Shown here one piece after another: positions 8,143 through 16,468 of a stretch of DNA of 43,457 nucleotides. Every line of letters starts with the position of its first letter. The stretch's first letter is position 1. Made by a program: the position numbers and the translations under genes. The DNA is from Streptomyces milbemycinicus (GTDB lineage: Bacteria > Actinomycetota > Actinomycetes > Streptomycetales > Streptomycetaceae): assembly GCF_002154605.1 (NCBI RefSeq), contig NZ_MUNE01000079.1:1-43457 (forward strand). Direction: 5' to 3'. A model generated the notes under the pieces. That model was not told the DNA's origin and searched no databases. It saw nothing but the letters and a program-made list of their open reading frames with translations.

Positions 8143-9825
8143 ATGACTTCGACCCCCGCCAATTCCCGTGCCGGCCGCAGGGAATGGACCGCCTTCGCGG
8201 TCCTGATGCTTCCGCTGCTCCTGGTGTCCATGGACGTATCAGTGCTGTACTTCGCGCTCCCGGAGATCAGCGCGCAGCTGCACCCCAGCTCCACCCAGCA
8301 GCTGTGGATCTTCGACATCTACGGCTTCGCCCTCGCTGGACTGCTCATCACCATGGGCTCGCTCGGCGACCGGATCGGGCGCCGGAAGCTGCTGATGCTG
8401 GGCGCCACGGCCTTCGGCGCCGCCTCGGTCGCCGCCGCGTACGCGAACAGCGCCGAGATGCTGATCGCGGCCCGCGCGCTGCTGGGCATCGGAGGGGCGA
8501 CCCTGATGCCCTCGACGATGGCGCTCAGCCGCAATCTGTTCCAGGACCCGAAGCAGCGCGCCACCGCGATCGGCATCTGGTCCGGCGCCATGGCCGGCGG
8601 GGTGGCGCTCGGCTCGGTGCTGAGCGGGGTCATGCTGTCCCACTTCTGGTGGGGCTCGGTCTTCCTCATCAACACCCCGGTGATGGCGCTGCTGCTGGTC
8701 CTCGTCCCGGTCCTGGTGCCCGAGTTCAAGGACCCGGCCCCGGGGAAGTTCGACCCGCTGAGCGTCCCGCTGTCCATGGGCGCGGTGCTGCCGGTGATCT
8801 ACGGCCTGAAGGAGTCGGCGGCGCACGGGTTCAGCGGGCCGCGGGCGCTGTGGATCGCGGCCGGGCTGCTGATCGGCCTGGCCTTCGTGCACCGCCAGCG
8901 CACCCACGCACACCCCATGATCAGCCCCGAGCTCTTCCGCCGCCGCGGCTTCGGCTCCTCGATCGGGCTCAACCTCATGGCCTCGTTCGCGATGATGGGC
9001 TCCGCTCTCTTCACCACCCAGTACCTGCAGTCGGTGCTCGGCAAGGGCCCGCTGGAGGCCGCGCTGTGGAGCCTGCTCCCGTCCGTCATGGTGGGCGCCG
9101 CCGGCCCCGCGTCGGCCGCGATCGCGCAGAAGGTGAACCGCGCGTACGTCATCGGCGGCGGATTCCTCGTCGCGGCCGCCGGGTTCGGGCTGCTGACCCT
9201 CGCCGGCACCGACTCGCTGTGGCTGGTGCTGATCGCGGCGGGCGTCCTCGCCTCCGGCATCGTGACCGTGATGTCGCTGGTCACCGACATGGCGATGGGC
9301 ACCGCCCCGGCGGAGAAGGCCGGTTCCGCCTCCTCCCTGCTGGAGACCGGCCAGGAGTTCGGCGGGGCGCTCGGGATGGCGCTGCTCGGCGTCGCCGGCA
9401 ACGCCGTCTACCGCCACGACATGAGCGACAAGCTGCCCGCCGACCTGCCGTCCGGCCTCCCGGCCGAGGCGCTGGACGCGGCTCGCGAAACTTTGGGCGG
9501 CGCGGCGGCGGTGGCGGACCGGCTGAGCGGACGGGCCGGTGACGAGATGCTGGGCGCGGCGCGCGAGGCGTTCACCCACGGCATGCAGGTGGCCGCGGTG
9601 GCCGGGGCGTTGGTCCTGGTCGCGGCCGCGACCCTGGCGGCCGTCGCCCTGCGCCATGTACGGGTCGAGGCCCCCGCGGTGGAAGAGGCCGGCATGGACG
9701 CGGAGCCGGACGCGGAGCCGACCGCTGGGCCGGCCGCTGGGCCGACCGACGGACCGTACGGGATCGGTGCCGAGCCGGGGACGGCACCGGGCGAGGTCCA
9801 GCCGGAGCCGGTGGCGAGCCGCTGA
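8143..9825 (+). CDS. MFS transporter, DHA2 (14-TM) drug:proton antiporter family
   Basis: Inner-membrane proton-driven exporter of 560 residues with about 14 hydrophobic segments. The loop after TM2 reads GSLGDRIGRRKLLMLG, the MFS motif A, and LLETGQEFGGALGMALLG resembles the DHA2 motif near TM11. The start reads MTSTPANSRAGRREW. The C-terminal tail of about 45 residues is acidic and repetitive (DAEPDAEPTAGPAAGPTDG), cytoplasmic and probably disordered. It resembles SmvA/QacA-type multidrug exporters. It is paired with the divergent TetR gene and ends before a strong hairpin. Confidence 0.93.
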   Translation: MTSTPANSRAGRREWTAFAVLMLPLLLVSMDVSVLYFALPEISAQLHPSSTQQLWIFDIYGFALAGLLITMGSLGDRIGRRKLLMLGATAFGAASVAAAYANSAEMLIAARALLGIGGATLMPSTMALSRNLFQDPKQRATAIGIWSGAMAGGVALGSVLSGVMLSHFWWGSVFLINTPVMALLLVLVPVLVPEFKDPAPGKFDPLSVPLSMGAVLPVIYGLKESAAHGFSGPRALWIAAGLLIGLAFVHRQRTHAHPMISPELFRRRGFGSSIGLNLMASFAMMGSALFTTQYLQSVLGKGPLEAALWSLLPSVMVGAAGPASAAIAQKVNRAYVIGGGFLVAAAGFGLLTLAGTDSLWLVLIAAGVLASGIVTVMSLVTDMAMGTAPAEKAGSASSLLETGQEFGGALGMALLGVAGNAVYRHDMSDKLPADLPSGLPAEALDAARETLGGAAAVADRLSGRAGDEMLGAAREAFTHGMQVAAVAGALVLVAAATLAAVALRHVRVEAPAVEEAGMDAEPDAEPTAGPAAGPTDGPYGIGAEPGTAPGEVQPEPVASR

Positions 9826-9846
9826 CGGACCCCCACCCCTCACCGT

Positions 9847-9879
9847 CGCGACCCCGCCCGGGACCCGGGCGGGGTCGCG
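9847..9879 (+). terminator. Terminator hairpin after the DHA2 exporter
   Basis: A 15-bp perfect GC stem (9847-9861 with 9865-9879) with a 3-base loop, 22 bases after the exporter stop codon. There is no T-run. Confidence 0.8.
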
Positions 9880-10067
9880 TCATGCCGGGGCGCTGCCAAC
9901 GACCGGAAGATCTCTCGAACTTGACTCGAATTCTCGCCCATCCGACGGCAACCTTCGGCCCGCTCGGCGGCAACCAGAAGCAACAGAGCGCTACTCGTTT
10001 CGCACTGTCACCTCACATCACAGAAGTACCCAAAGTCCCCTAATCCCCCCGAGAGGACTGATGCACC

Positions 10068-11021
10068 GTGCGCCTCCCCCGAGCGTTTGTGACCGCCGCT
10101 CTCGCCACCGCGTTCCTGGTGGGGGCGGGCCATGCGCCCCAAGCCGTCGCGGGTGAACTGCCCGGCGGCACCACGTTCTTCACCGACTCCCAGTCCCAGG
10201 TCAACAAGTGGGTCGCCGCCAACCCCAGCGATTCGCGCCAGCCGCGCATAGCCTCGCGCATAGGCAGCCAGCCGCAGGCCGTCTGGTTCGCCAACTACTC
10301 CCCCTCCACCGTCACCGCGGACGTCCGCAGGGTGACCGCCGCGGCCGCCGGCAAGAACCAGGTCCCCGTCCTCGTCGCGTATATGATCCCCAACCGTGAC
10401 TGCGGCGGCGCCTCCGCGGGCGGCGCCCCCGACCTCGCCGCCTACGACGCCTGGGCGCGCAACTTCGCCGCCGGACTGGGCAGCGGGTCCTCGATCGTCA
10501 TCCTCGAACCGGACTCGATCGCGCTCATCACCTGCCTGTCCTCCAGCGAGCTGAGCGGCCGCTACGCCTCGCTCGCCCGGGCCGCGAGCGCCATCCACGC
10601 CGCGAACCCCAAAGCCCGGGTCTACTTCGACGCCGGCCACTCCGCCTGGAACAGCGCCGCCACGCAGGCCTCGCGGCTGCGCTCGGCGGGCGTGCTGACC
10701 AGCGGCGACGGCATCTACAGCAATGTCTCCAACTACAACCGCACCGCCAACGAGGTCGCCTTCGCCAAGAGCGTGCTCAGCCAGCTCGGAGGCTCGGGCC
10801 TGACCGCGGTCATCGACACCAGCCGCAACGGCAACGGCCCCGCCCCCGACAACGCCTGGTGCGACCCGCACGGCCGCAAGCTGGGCGAGAACCCGACGGC
10901 GAACACCGGCGACCCGGCCATCGACGCCTATCTGTGGATCAAGCTGCCGGGCGAACTGGACGGCTGCGCGGGCGCCGCGGGCAGCTTCTCCCCGGACTAC
11001 GCGTACGAGCTGGCGGGCTAA
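10068..11021 (+). CDS. Glycoside hydrolase family 6 cellulase (secreted, no binding module)
   Basis: Secreted cellulase of 317 residues that cleaves beta-1,4-glucan by inversion. A Sec signal peptide (MRLPRAFVTAALATAFLVGA, cut near AVAG) precedes a GH6 barrel. The Asp residues at the usual spacing are Asp111 (NRDCGG), Asp149 (VILEPDS), Asp188 (YFDAGHS) and Asp298 (KLPGELDG). These fit the four conserved aspartates of Thermobifida Cel6A, and DTSRNGNG is also present. No carbohydrate-binding module or linker is present, unlike many Streptomyces GH6 enzymes. The GTG at 10068 has GAGAGG about 12 bases upstream. Its stop lies 2 bases before the pectate lyase start, so the two are co-translated. 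I saw no full CebR-type 14-bp operator upstream. Confidence 0.93.
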   Translation: MRLPRAFVTAALATAFLVGAGHAPQAVAGELPGGTTFFTDSQSQVNKWVAANPSDSRQPRIASRIGSQPQAVWFANYSPSTVTADVRRVTAAAAGKNQVPVLVAYMIPNRDCGGASAGGAPDLAAYDAWARNFAAGLGSGSSIVILEPDSIALITCLSSSELSGRYASLARAASAIHAANPKARVYFDAGHSAWNSAATQASRLRSAGVLTSGDGIYSNVSNYNRTANEVAFAKSVLSQLGGSGLTAVIDTSRNGNGPAPDNAWCDPHGRKLGENPTANTGDPAIDAYLWIKLPGELDGCAGAAGSFSPDYAYELAG

Positions 11022-11023
11022 CC

Positions 11024-12484
11024 GTGCGCGAACGCACCTCGTACGCCGTGGCGGCGGCACTGCTGTGCGGGCTCCTGTCCGCACCCGGCGGTGCCGCCGC
11101 CGCACGCGAGGGTCTGCCCCAGGAGCGCCCTACCGGCTGGGCCACGGCGGGTCCGGGCACGACGGGCGGCGCGGGCGCCGCGCCCGACAGCACATATGCC
11201 GTCCGCACCCGGGCCGAGCTCAAGGCCGCCCTGGCCAACCACGGCGACCCCACCGCGCCCAAGGTCATCACCGTCCGCGGGACCATCCACGGCAACCAGA
11301 CCGACGACGGCCGCCTCCTCGGCGCCCAGGACTACGCCCCCGGCTGGGACCTGACCCGCTACATGGACTGCTTCGGCCCCGACGGCACCGCCTGGAGCGA
11401 TGACCGCTACGAGTGGTGCAAGCGCATGCGTACGCTCCGGATCACCGGCTCGAACGCCCAGAAGCAGCAGATCCAGCTGACCGTCCCCAGCAACACCACG
11501 GTCCTCGGCGCCGGCGACGACGCGGCGCTCCTCGGCGTCGACCTCACCGTCAACACCGGCCAGAACATCATCATCCGCAACCTCGGCTTCGAGGCGCCCA
11601 TCGACCACTTCCCCAGCTGGGACCCCGGCGACGGCGACCAAGGCGCCTGGAACGCGCGCTTCGACGCCATGTCGGTGGTCACCGGCCGCAACCTCTGGAT
11701 CGACCACTGCGCCTTCGGTGACGGCCGCTACCCCAACAGCCAGGCCCCCACCGACTTCCACGGCAAGCCCGTCGAACGCCATGACGGACTGCTCGACATG
11801 GAGGACGCCACCGACTTCGTCACCGTCTCCTACAGCCGCTTCACCGACCACGAGAAGACCGTCCTCATCGGCTCCGGCGACGGCAAGGGCGACCGCGACC
11901 GCGGCCATCTGCGGATCACCTTCCACCACAACCTCTTCGCCGACACCGCCCAGCGCTCCCCGCGCGTGCGCTTCGGCCAGGTCCACGCGTACAACAACTA
12001 CTTCCGCGGCGCCACCGACGACCCCGACTACCCCATGCGCGGCCCAGGGCTCGGCGGCAGCTCGTACTTCCTCGGCGTGGGCCTCGAATCGAAGCTCGTC
12101 TCCGAGTACAACGCCTTCGACCACACCGGCCCCGGCGCCTCCCCGGACATCGTGCTGGCCAACTTCCACGGCCACCAGTTCACGGACACGGGCTCCTGGT
12201 ACCGGGGCCGCCGGATCGATGTGAACGCCCTCGCCCGGCGCACCTTCGAGACCGCCGCGGCCAAGGCCCGGGACGAGGCGCAGTCATCGGGCACCGAACC
12301 GCCGGAGTGGGCGACCCGCACCTTCACCACGGACGTCGGCTGGTCCCCCGCCGACGTCTACCGCTACCGCCCGCTGAGGTCGGCGGCGGCCGTCAGACAT
12401 ACGGTGCTGCGTGATGCGGGCCCGACGATCTCGAACCAGATCAACTTCCCGCCGACCCCGAACAGTTCCTCGCCAATCGCGTAG
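11024..12484 (+). CDS. Polysaccharide lyase family 1 (pectate lyase), secreted
   Basis: Secreted right-handed beta-helix lyase that cleaves pectate by beta-elimination. The signal peptide is VRERTSYAVAAALLCGLLSA. The family signatures are LWIDHCAF (vWiDH) and RSPRVRFGQVHAYNNYF, which carries the catalytic Arg; calcium-site acidic residues lie near DGLLDMEDATDFVTVSYS. It starts at a GTG two bases after the cellulase stop, so translation is coupled. The first 440 or so residues are typical. The last 20 or so (from about 12421, TISNQINFPPTPNSSS) run antisense into the ATPase gene and look unlike the family, suggesting loss of the original stop codon. Confidence 0.9.
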   Translation: MRERTSYAVAAALLCGLLSAPGGAAAAREGLPQERPTGWATAGPGTTGGAGAAPDSTYAVRTRAELKAALANHGDPTAPKVITVRGTIHGNQTDDGRLLGAQDYAPGWDLTRYMDCFGPDGTAWSDDRYEWCKRMRTLRITGSNAQKQQIQLTVPSNTTVLGAGDDAALLGVDLTVNTGQNIIIRNLGFEAPIDHFPSWDPGDGDQGAWNARFDAMSVVTGRNLWIDHCAFGDGRYPNSQAPTDFHGKPVERHDGLLDMEDATDFVTVSYSRFTDHEKTVLIGSGDGKGDRDRGHLRITFHHNLFADTAQRSPRVRFGQVHAYNNYFRGATDDPDYPMRGPGLGGSSYFLGVGLESKLVSEYNAFDHTGPGASPDIVLANFHGHQFTDTGSWYRGRRIDVNALARRTFETAAAKARDEAQSSGTEPPEWATRTFTTDVGWSPADVYRYRPLRSAAAVRHTVLRDAGPTISNQINFPPTPNSSSPIA

Positions 12485-12762
12485 CCGTCCCAGGCGTCGG
12501 CACACAGCTGGACGAGCGCCAGGCCCCGCCCACGGTCCTCGTCGTCCCCCGCGACCTGCGCGCCGTCCAGCACCGGCAGCTTGGGGTTCGTGTCGCACAC
12601 GCTGATGCGCAGTCGCCCCCTGGCCCAGAGCACCCGGACCGACGCCGGGCCGTCGGAGTAGCGCACGGCATTGGTGACCAGCTCAGACGTCAGCAGTTCT
12701 GCGGTGTCGATGAGTTCGTGAAGCCCGTGACACGCGACACACCGTAGAGGTTCCGGCTGCAT
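12364..12762 (-). CDS. HATPase_c-type ATP-binding (anti-sigma-factor-like) regulatory protein
   Basis: A 132-residue GHKL-fold ATPase of the anti-sigma/SpoIIAB-like group. The N box is SELVTNAVRYSD, the G1-like box DEDRGRGLALVQLC, and the G2-like region GVGGKLIWFE. The ATG at 12762 has GGAAAG upstream. Residues before the conserved GLHELIDTAELLTSELV (MQPEPLRCVACH) do not resemble the usual N-terminal helix (R-RFVRxTL-like), so the N-terminus may be shortened or replaced. The C-terminal 18 residues after FEIVGP run antisense to the pectate lyase gene. It is divergent from an XRE regulator with a DUF397 gene behind, the recurring Streptomyces triad. Function by analogy: a partner-switching regulator. 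Confidence 0.75.
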   Translation of the reverse strand: MQPEPLRCVACHGLHELIDTAELLTSELVTNAVRYSDGPASVRVLWARGRLRISVCDTNPKLPVLDGAQVAGDDEDRGRGLALVQLCADAWDGYAIGEELFGVGGKLIWFEIVGPASRSTVCLTAAADLSGR

Positions 12763-12851
12763 ACTTTCCACTCGATCGGCAAAATTCACTATTCCGCTGG
12801 ACCCTGTGGCGGCAGGACGACAGACTGAGCGAGATCGGGAAGAGAGAGTCC

Positions 12852-13703
12852 ATGGCGCAGAGAACCGCACCAACAGCCCGTCAACAGCGCCTGGGAACGG
12901 AGCTGCGCAAGCTCCGCGAGAGAGCCGGAATGACCGCCCGCGAGGCAGGCGAACTGCTGGGCGGCAACCAAGCGCGGATCAGCAACATCGAAGCAGGGCG
13001 CTCGCCCGTGAGCGCAGCCATGGTTCGCACCCTCGCGTGTAACTACGACTGCTCGGACGAGCCGCTTCTTGAGGCGCTGGCAGGGATGACTGGTGAGCGC
13101 AGGCGCGGCTGGTGGGAGGAGTATCGCGGCATCCTCCCGACGGGGCTGCTCGACCTCGCCGAACTGGAACACCACGCCACGGGTTTGCGCATCGGGCATA
13201 CCGTGCACATCCCTGGGCTGTTGCAGACCATCGACCACGCGCGAGTGGTCTTCCAACAAGGCGTGCCCGCTCTCCCGCCGCCGGAGGTGGAACACCGGCT
13301 CTCACACCGGATCAAACGGCAGGCCGTCCTGTACCGCGACGAGCCACCCACCTTCACCGCTGTCCTGCACGAGGCCGCCCTCAGGATGCAGTTCGGCGGC
13401 CCGGCGACAACGCGGGCGCAACTTCGGCACATTCTCGACATGAGCGAGCGCGATCACATCACGGTTGTGGTCATCCCCTTCGCCTCCGGCGCGTTCCCCG
13501 GGTCCGGACAGTCGGTCTGCTACGCCTGCGGGCCAGTACCGCAGCTCGACACCGTGCAACTCGACCAATCCCATGGGTCCGCACTGCTCGACGCAGAAGC
13601 ACAATTGGTCAAGTACCGAACACTTCTTGACCGGATGGAAGCCGCAGCCCTCAAGCCCAACAAGTCACGCGACTTCATCCACGAGATCGCACGCAGCCTC
13701 TGA
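12852..13703 (+). CDS. XRE-family regulator with DUF5753 domain (WhiJ-like)
   Basis: A 283-residue protein with an N-terminal helix-turn-helix at about residues 13-68: LGTELRKLRERAGMTAREAG, then NQARISNIEAGRSPVSAAMV. A DUF5753 domain follows from about residue 90 (YRGILPTGLLDLAELEHHAT, then HIPGLLQTIDHARVVF). WhiJ in Streptomyces coelicolor has this layout, is paired with small DUF397 proteins and affects development. The ATG at 12852 follows GGAAGAGAG. Its stop lies 12 bases before the DUF397 gene, so the two form an operon. Codon choice is less biased to G/C than in metabolic neighbours, as usual for these mobile-looking triads. Confidence 0.93.
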   Translation: MAQRTAPTARQQRLGTELRKLRERAGMTAREAGELLGGNQARISNIEAGRSPVSAAMVRTLACNYDCSDEPLLEALAGMTGERRRGWWEEYRGILPTGLLDLAELEHHATGLRIGHTVHIPGLLQTIDHARVVFQQGVPALPPPEVEHRLSHRIKRQAVLYRDEPPTFTAVLHEAALRMQFGGPATTRAQLRHILDMSERDHITVVVIPFASGAFPGSGQSVCYACGPVPQLDTVQLDQSHGSALLDAEAQLVKYRTLLDRMEAAALKPNKSRDFIHEIARSL

Positions 13704-13715
13704 AAGGCAGGAACG

Positions 13716-13913
13716 TTGTCCACGCTGGCCTGGCAGAAGTCCTCCTACTGCGCCGAGGGGAACAGCTGCCTCAACCTCGCCGTCGCCCCCGACCGCACCA
13801 TACGACTCCGCGAGAGCGAAGACCCGGACATCACCCTCACCACCACCCCCGCCCACCTCGGGACGTTCATACGCGCCGCCAAAGCCGGGGCCTTTGACCA
13901 TCTCGCGCCCTGA
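13716..13913 (+). CDS. DUF397 domain protein
   Basis: A 65-residue DUF397 protein with the expected pattern WQKSSYCAEGNSCLNLAVA, followed by IRLRESEDPD and FIRAAKAGAFDHL. It starts at a TTG with a GGCAGG-type site upstream, 12 bases after the XRE gene. DUF397 proteins accompany WhiJ-like regulators in Streptomyces and are thought to modulate them; some pairs have been compared with toxin-antitoxin modules. Specific partner binding here is inference. Confidence 0.9.
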   Translation: MSTLAWQKSSYCAEGNSCLNLAVAPDRTIRLRESEDPDITLTTTPAHLGTFIRAAKAGAFDHLAP

Positions 13914-14374
13914 GTCCCGCAGAAGAGCGGTGCGCTCGACCGGAGGTGGGAGCCCTACGAACGGGCCAGCGCCACTGGACGGCATGGTCCGGTCGCCGCG
14001 TGCGGGCATCATCTCGCGCCTTCGGCGCACAGCGGCCAGTAGCGGGAAAGGGAGGGGGCGCTGGAGGCATCGTCGCCGTCCTGCCCCCAGGGGGCCGTCA
14101 CCGGGTGGCGGGTGGCGGAACGGCGGATGGTCGCCAGGAGCGGTGGAGGTCGGTCCGCTTGGGCCCTCCCCCCCCCACCTGCTCTCAAAAAAATGCTTGC
14201 TCTGCATCAAGCATTGCATCAACCATCCGTCGCGCTCCCGCGCCCCCGACCCAGCGCACCGCTGGACTGACCGCTCGGCCACCGCGCGGCAAGTTGCCCC
14301 GCCGTCCGGCCGCCCCACCCAGAAGCTCCCCTTCCGGATAATCCGCCACGGATCGAATTGTTACCCTGGCACCC
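13914..14374. other. Intergenic stretch between DUF397 and MarR genes
   Basis: No credible gene in 461 bases: open frames lack ribosome sites and have poor codon pattern. Contents include a GCCCCC/GGGGGC hairpin near 14091-14103, a run of nine C at about 14168-14176, a run of seven A at 14187-14193, and the repeat cluster at 14193-14222. The MarR promoter must lie near 14320-14370. Confidence 0.6.
14187..14222. promoter_or_regulatory. Inverted and direct repeats beside an A-run (operator or minus-strand terminator)
   Basis: ATGCTTG (14193-14199) and CAAGCAT (14208-14214) form a 7-bp inverted repeat. TGCATCAA occurs at 14203-14210 and 14215-14222, a 12-base period. Read on the minus strand, the hairpin is followed by six T, as in a factor-independent terminator. 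As a double-stranded site it also resembles a multi-repeat operator. It lies about 150 bases upstream of the MarR gene. Confidence 0.35.
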
Positions 14375-14854
14375 ATGACCGCCATGGCACCCAAGCGCAA
14401 CGAACCGGACCTGTCGTTCCTGCTCGATCACACGAGCCACATCCTGCGGACCCAGATGTCGGCGGCGCTCGCCGAGATCGGACTGACGGCGCGCATGCAC
14501 TGCGTACTGGTCCACGCCCTGGAGGAGGAGCGCACCCAGGCCCAGCTCGCCGAGCTCGGCGATATGGACAAGACCACGATGGTGGTGACCGTGGACGCCC
14601 TGGAGGCGGCCGGGCTCGCCGAGCGCCGTCCCTCCAGCCGGGACCGGCGGGCCCGGATCATCGCGGTCACCGAGGAGGGCGCCCGGATCGCCGGGCAGAG
14701 CCAGGAGATCGTCGACCGGGTGCACCGGGAGGCGCTGACGTCACTCCCCGAGCCCGACCGGGCCACCCTGCTGCAGGCCTTGAATCAGCTGACCGAAGGA
14801 CATCTGGCCACACCGGCGGAGAGCCCCCGGCCCGCCCGGCGGGCGCGCCAGTAG
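14375..14854 (+). CDS. MarR-family transcriptional regulator
   Basis: A 159-residue winged-helix regulator. Its DNA-binding part is at about residues 50-110: TQAQLAELGDMDKTTMVVTV (recognition helix), LEAAGLAERRPSSRDRRAR for the wing, then IIAVTEEGARI. Dimerisation helices lie at both ends. The frame opens at ATG 14375 with little or no ribosome site, so the message may be leaderless or nearly so. The DHA2 exporter follows 95 bases downstream on the same strand, with a PPOX protein after it. Ligand-controlled repression of this set is inferred. Confidence 0.92.
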   Translation: MTAMAPKRNEPDLSFLLDHTSHILRTQMSAALAEIGLTARMHCVLVHALEEERTQAQLAELGDMDKTTMVVTVDALEAAGLAERRPSSRDRRARIIAVTEEGARIAGQSQEIVDRVHREALTSLPEPDRATLLQALNQLTEGHLATPAESPRPARRARQ

Positions 14855-14949
14855 ACCAAGTAGAACCGAAAGAGATCGTCTACAACAGAACTATCTGCTA
14901 CGGTCTTTCCTGTCGCCATCGCTCGATGCCGCCCGACAGGAGAGCCCGT

Positions 14950-16431
14950 ATGTCCGTCATAGCCAGTTCCAAACCAGCCCTTTCCCGCTCACGTTGGCTG
15001 GCCCTGGGCGTCATCGCCACGGGAATGCTGATGGTCGTCCTGGACGGCTCCATCGTGACCGTGGCCATGCCGGCCATCCAGGACGACCTGGGCTTCTCCC
15101 CCGTCGGCCTGAGCTGGGTGGTCAACGCGTACCTGATCGCGTTCGGCAGCCTGCTCCTCCTCGCGGGACGGCTCGGCGACCTGATCGGCCGTAAGCGCAT
15201 GTTCCTGGCCGGTGTCGCGGTGTTCACCGCGGCCTCGCTGCTGGCAGCCGCCGCCACCTCCCCCGCGGTGCTGATCGCCGCCCGGTTTCTGCAAGGGATC
15301 GGCAGCGCCATGGCCTCCGCGGTCAGCCTGGGCATTTTGGTGACACTGTTCACCGAGCCCCGGGAGCGCGCCAAGGCGATCGCCGTGTTCAGCTTCACCG
15401 GAGCGGCCGGCGCGTCGATCGGCCAGGTGCTCGGCGGTGTGCTGACCGACGCACTCAACTGGCACTGGATCTTCTTCATCAACCTGCCGATCGGGCTCGC
15501 GGCCCTCGCGGTCGCCGTGCCCGTTCTGCCCGCCGACCGAGGGCTCGGCCTGGCCGCCGGAGCCGATGTCATCGGCGCCCTCCTCGTCACGGCGGGGCTG
15601 ATGCTGGGGATCTACACCGTCGTCAAGGTCGAGGAATACGGCTGGACCGGGGCGCCCACCCTCGGCTTCGGCGCCCTCTCGCTCCTCCTGCTCGCCGCGT
15701 TCATCGCCCGCCAGGCCACGGCCCGTACCCCGCTGATGCCGCTGCGGATCTTCCGGTCGCGCAGCGTCGTGGGAGCCAACCTGATCCAAGTCCTGATGGT
15801 GGCCGCCCTGTTCTCCTTCCAGATCCTCGTCGCCCTCTATCTGCAGAAGGTCCTGGGGTACGGCGCCGCCAAGACCGGCCTGGCCATGCTCCCGGCCGCC
15901 GCCGTCATCGGCGCGGTGTCCCTCGGCGTCTCCGCCCGGCTCAACGCCCGCTTCGGCGAGCGCAAGGTGCTGCTCACCGGGATCGTGCTGCTGATCGGCA
16001 CCCTCGGACTGCTCATCCGCGTGCCCGTGCACGCGAACTACCTCACCGACCTCCTTCCCGTGATGCTGCTCGCAGCCGGCTTCGGCCTCGCGCTCCCCGC
16101 GCTGACCACCCTCGGCATGTCCGGCGCGAAGGAGGACGACGCCGGGCTCGCCTCCGGACTGTTCAACACCACCCAGCAGATCGGCATGAGCCTGGGCGTC
16201 GCGGTGCTCTCCACCCTGGCCGCCTCCCGCAGCGACGGTCTGCTCGCGCAGGGCAAGAGCCGGGCCGAGGCGCTGACCGGCGGCTACCACCTGGCCTTCA
16301 CCGTCGGCACGGGGCTTCTGGTCGCCGCCTTCGTGGTCGCGTTCACGGTGCTCGCCCAGCCCGCCCCGAAGCCCACCGCCATCGTACGGAAGAACGCCGA
16401 CCCCGCCGCCTCGCCCGCCACGGTTGCCTGA
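14950..16431 (+). CDS. MFS transporter, DHA2 family drug exporter
   Basis: A 493-residue inner-membrane exporter with about 14 TM segments. TM1 reads LALGVIATGMLMVVLDGSIV with the Asp typical of DHA2 motif D1, followed by WVVNAYLIAFGSLLLLAGRL, motif A GRLGDLIGRKRMFL, and FNTTQQIGMSLGVAVLSTLA near TM13. The ATG at 14950 follows AGGAG at 8-12 bases; upstream open frame is non-coding. It sits between a MarR regulator and a PPOX protein and is probably in the MarR operon. Substrate unknown. Confidence 0.93.
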   Translation: MSVIASSKPALSRSRWLALGVIATGMLMVVLDGSIVTVAMPAIQDDLGFSPVGLSWVVNAYLIAFGSLLLLAGRLGDLIGRKRMFLAGVAVFTAASLLAAAATSPAVLIAARFLQGIGSAMASAVSLGILVTLFTEPRERAKAIAVFSFTGAAGASIGQVLGGVLTDALNWHWIFFINLPIGLAALAVAVPVLPADRGLGLAAGADVIGALLVTAGLMLGIYTVVKVEEYGWTGAPTLGFGALSLLLLAAFIARQATARTPLMPLRIFRSRSVVGANLIQVLMVAALFSFQILVALYLQKVLGYGAAKTGLAMLPAAAVIGAVSLGVSARLNARFGERKVLLTGIVLLIGTLGLLIRVPVHANYLTDLLPVMLLAAGFGLALPALTTLGMSGAKEDDAGLASGLFNTTQQIGMSLGVAVLSTLAASRSDGLLAQGKSRAEALTGGYHLAFTVGTGLLVAAFVVAFTVLAQPAPKPTAIVRKNADPAASPATVA

Positions 16432-16468
16432 CCCCTCCTCCCGTCACCACCAGTGAAAGGCCCGACCC

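Noticed and set aside
14168..14176. Run of nine C as a phase-variable tract
   Set aside because: It lies in non-coding DNA away from any start codon or promoter core that I can support.
13465..14949. Long upstream extension of the DHA2 exporter frame
   Set aside because: It overlaps the XRE, DUF397 and MarR genes in other frames. The exporter itself starts at 14950 with a good ribosome site.
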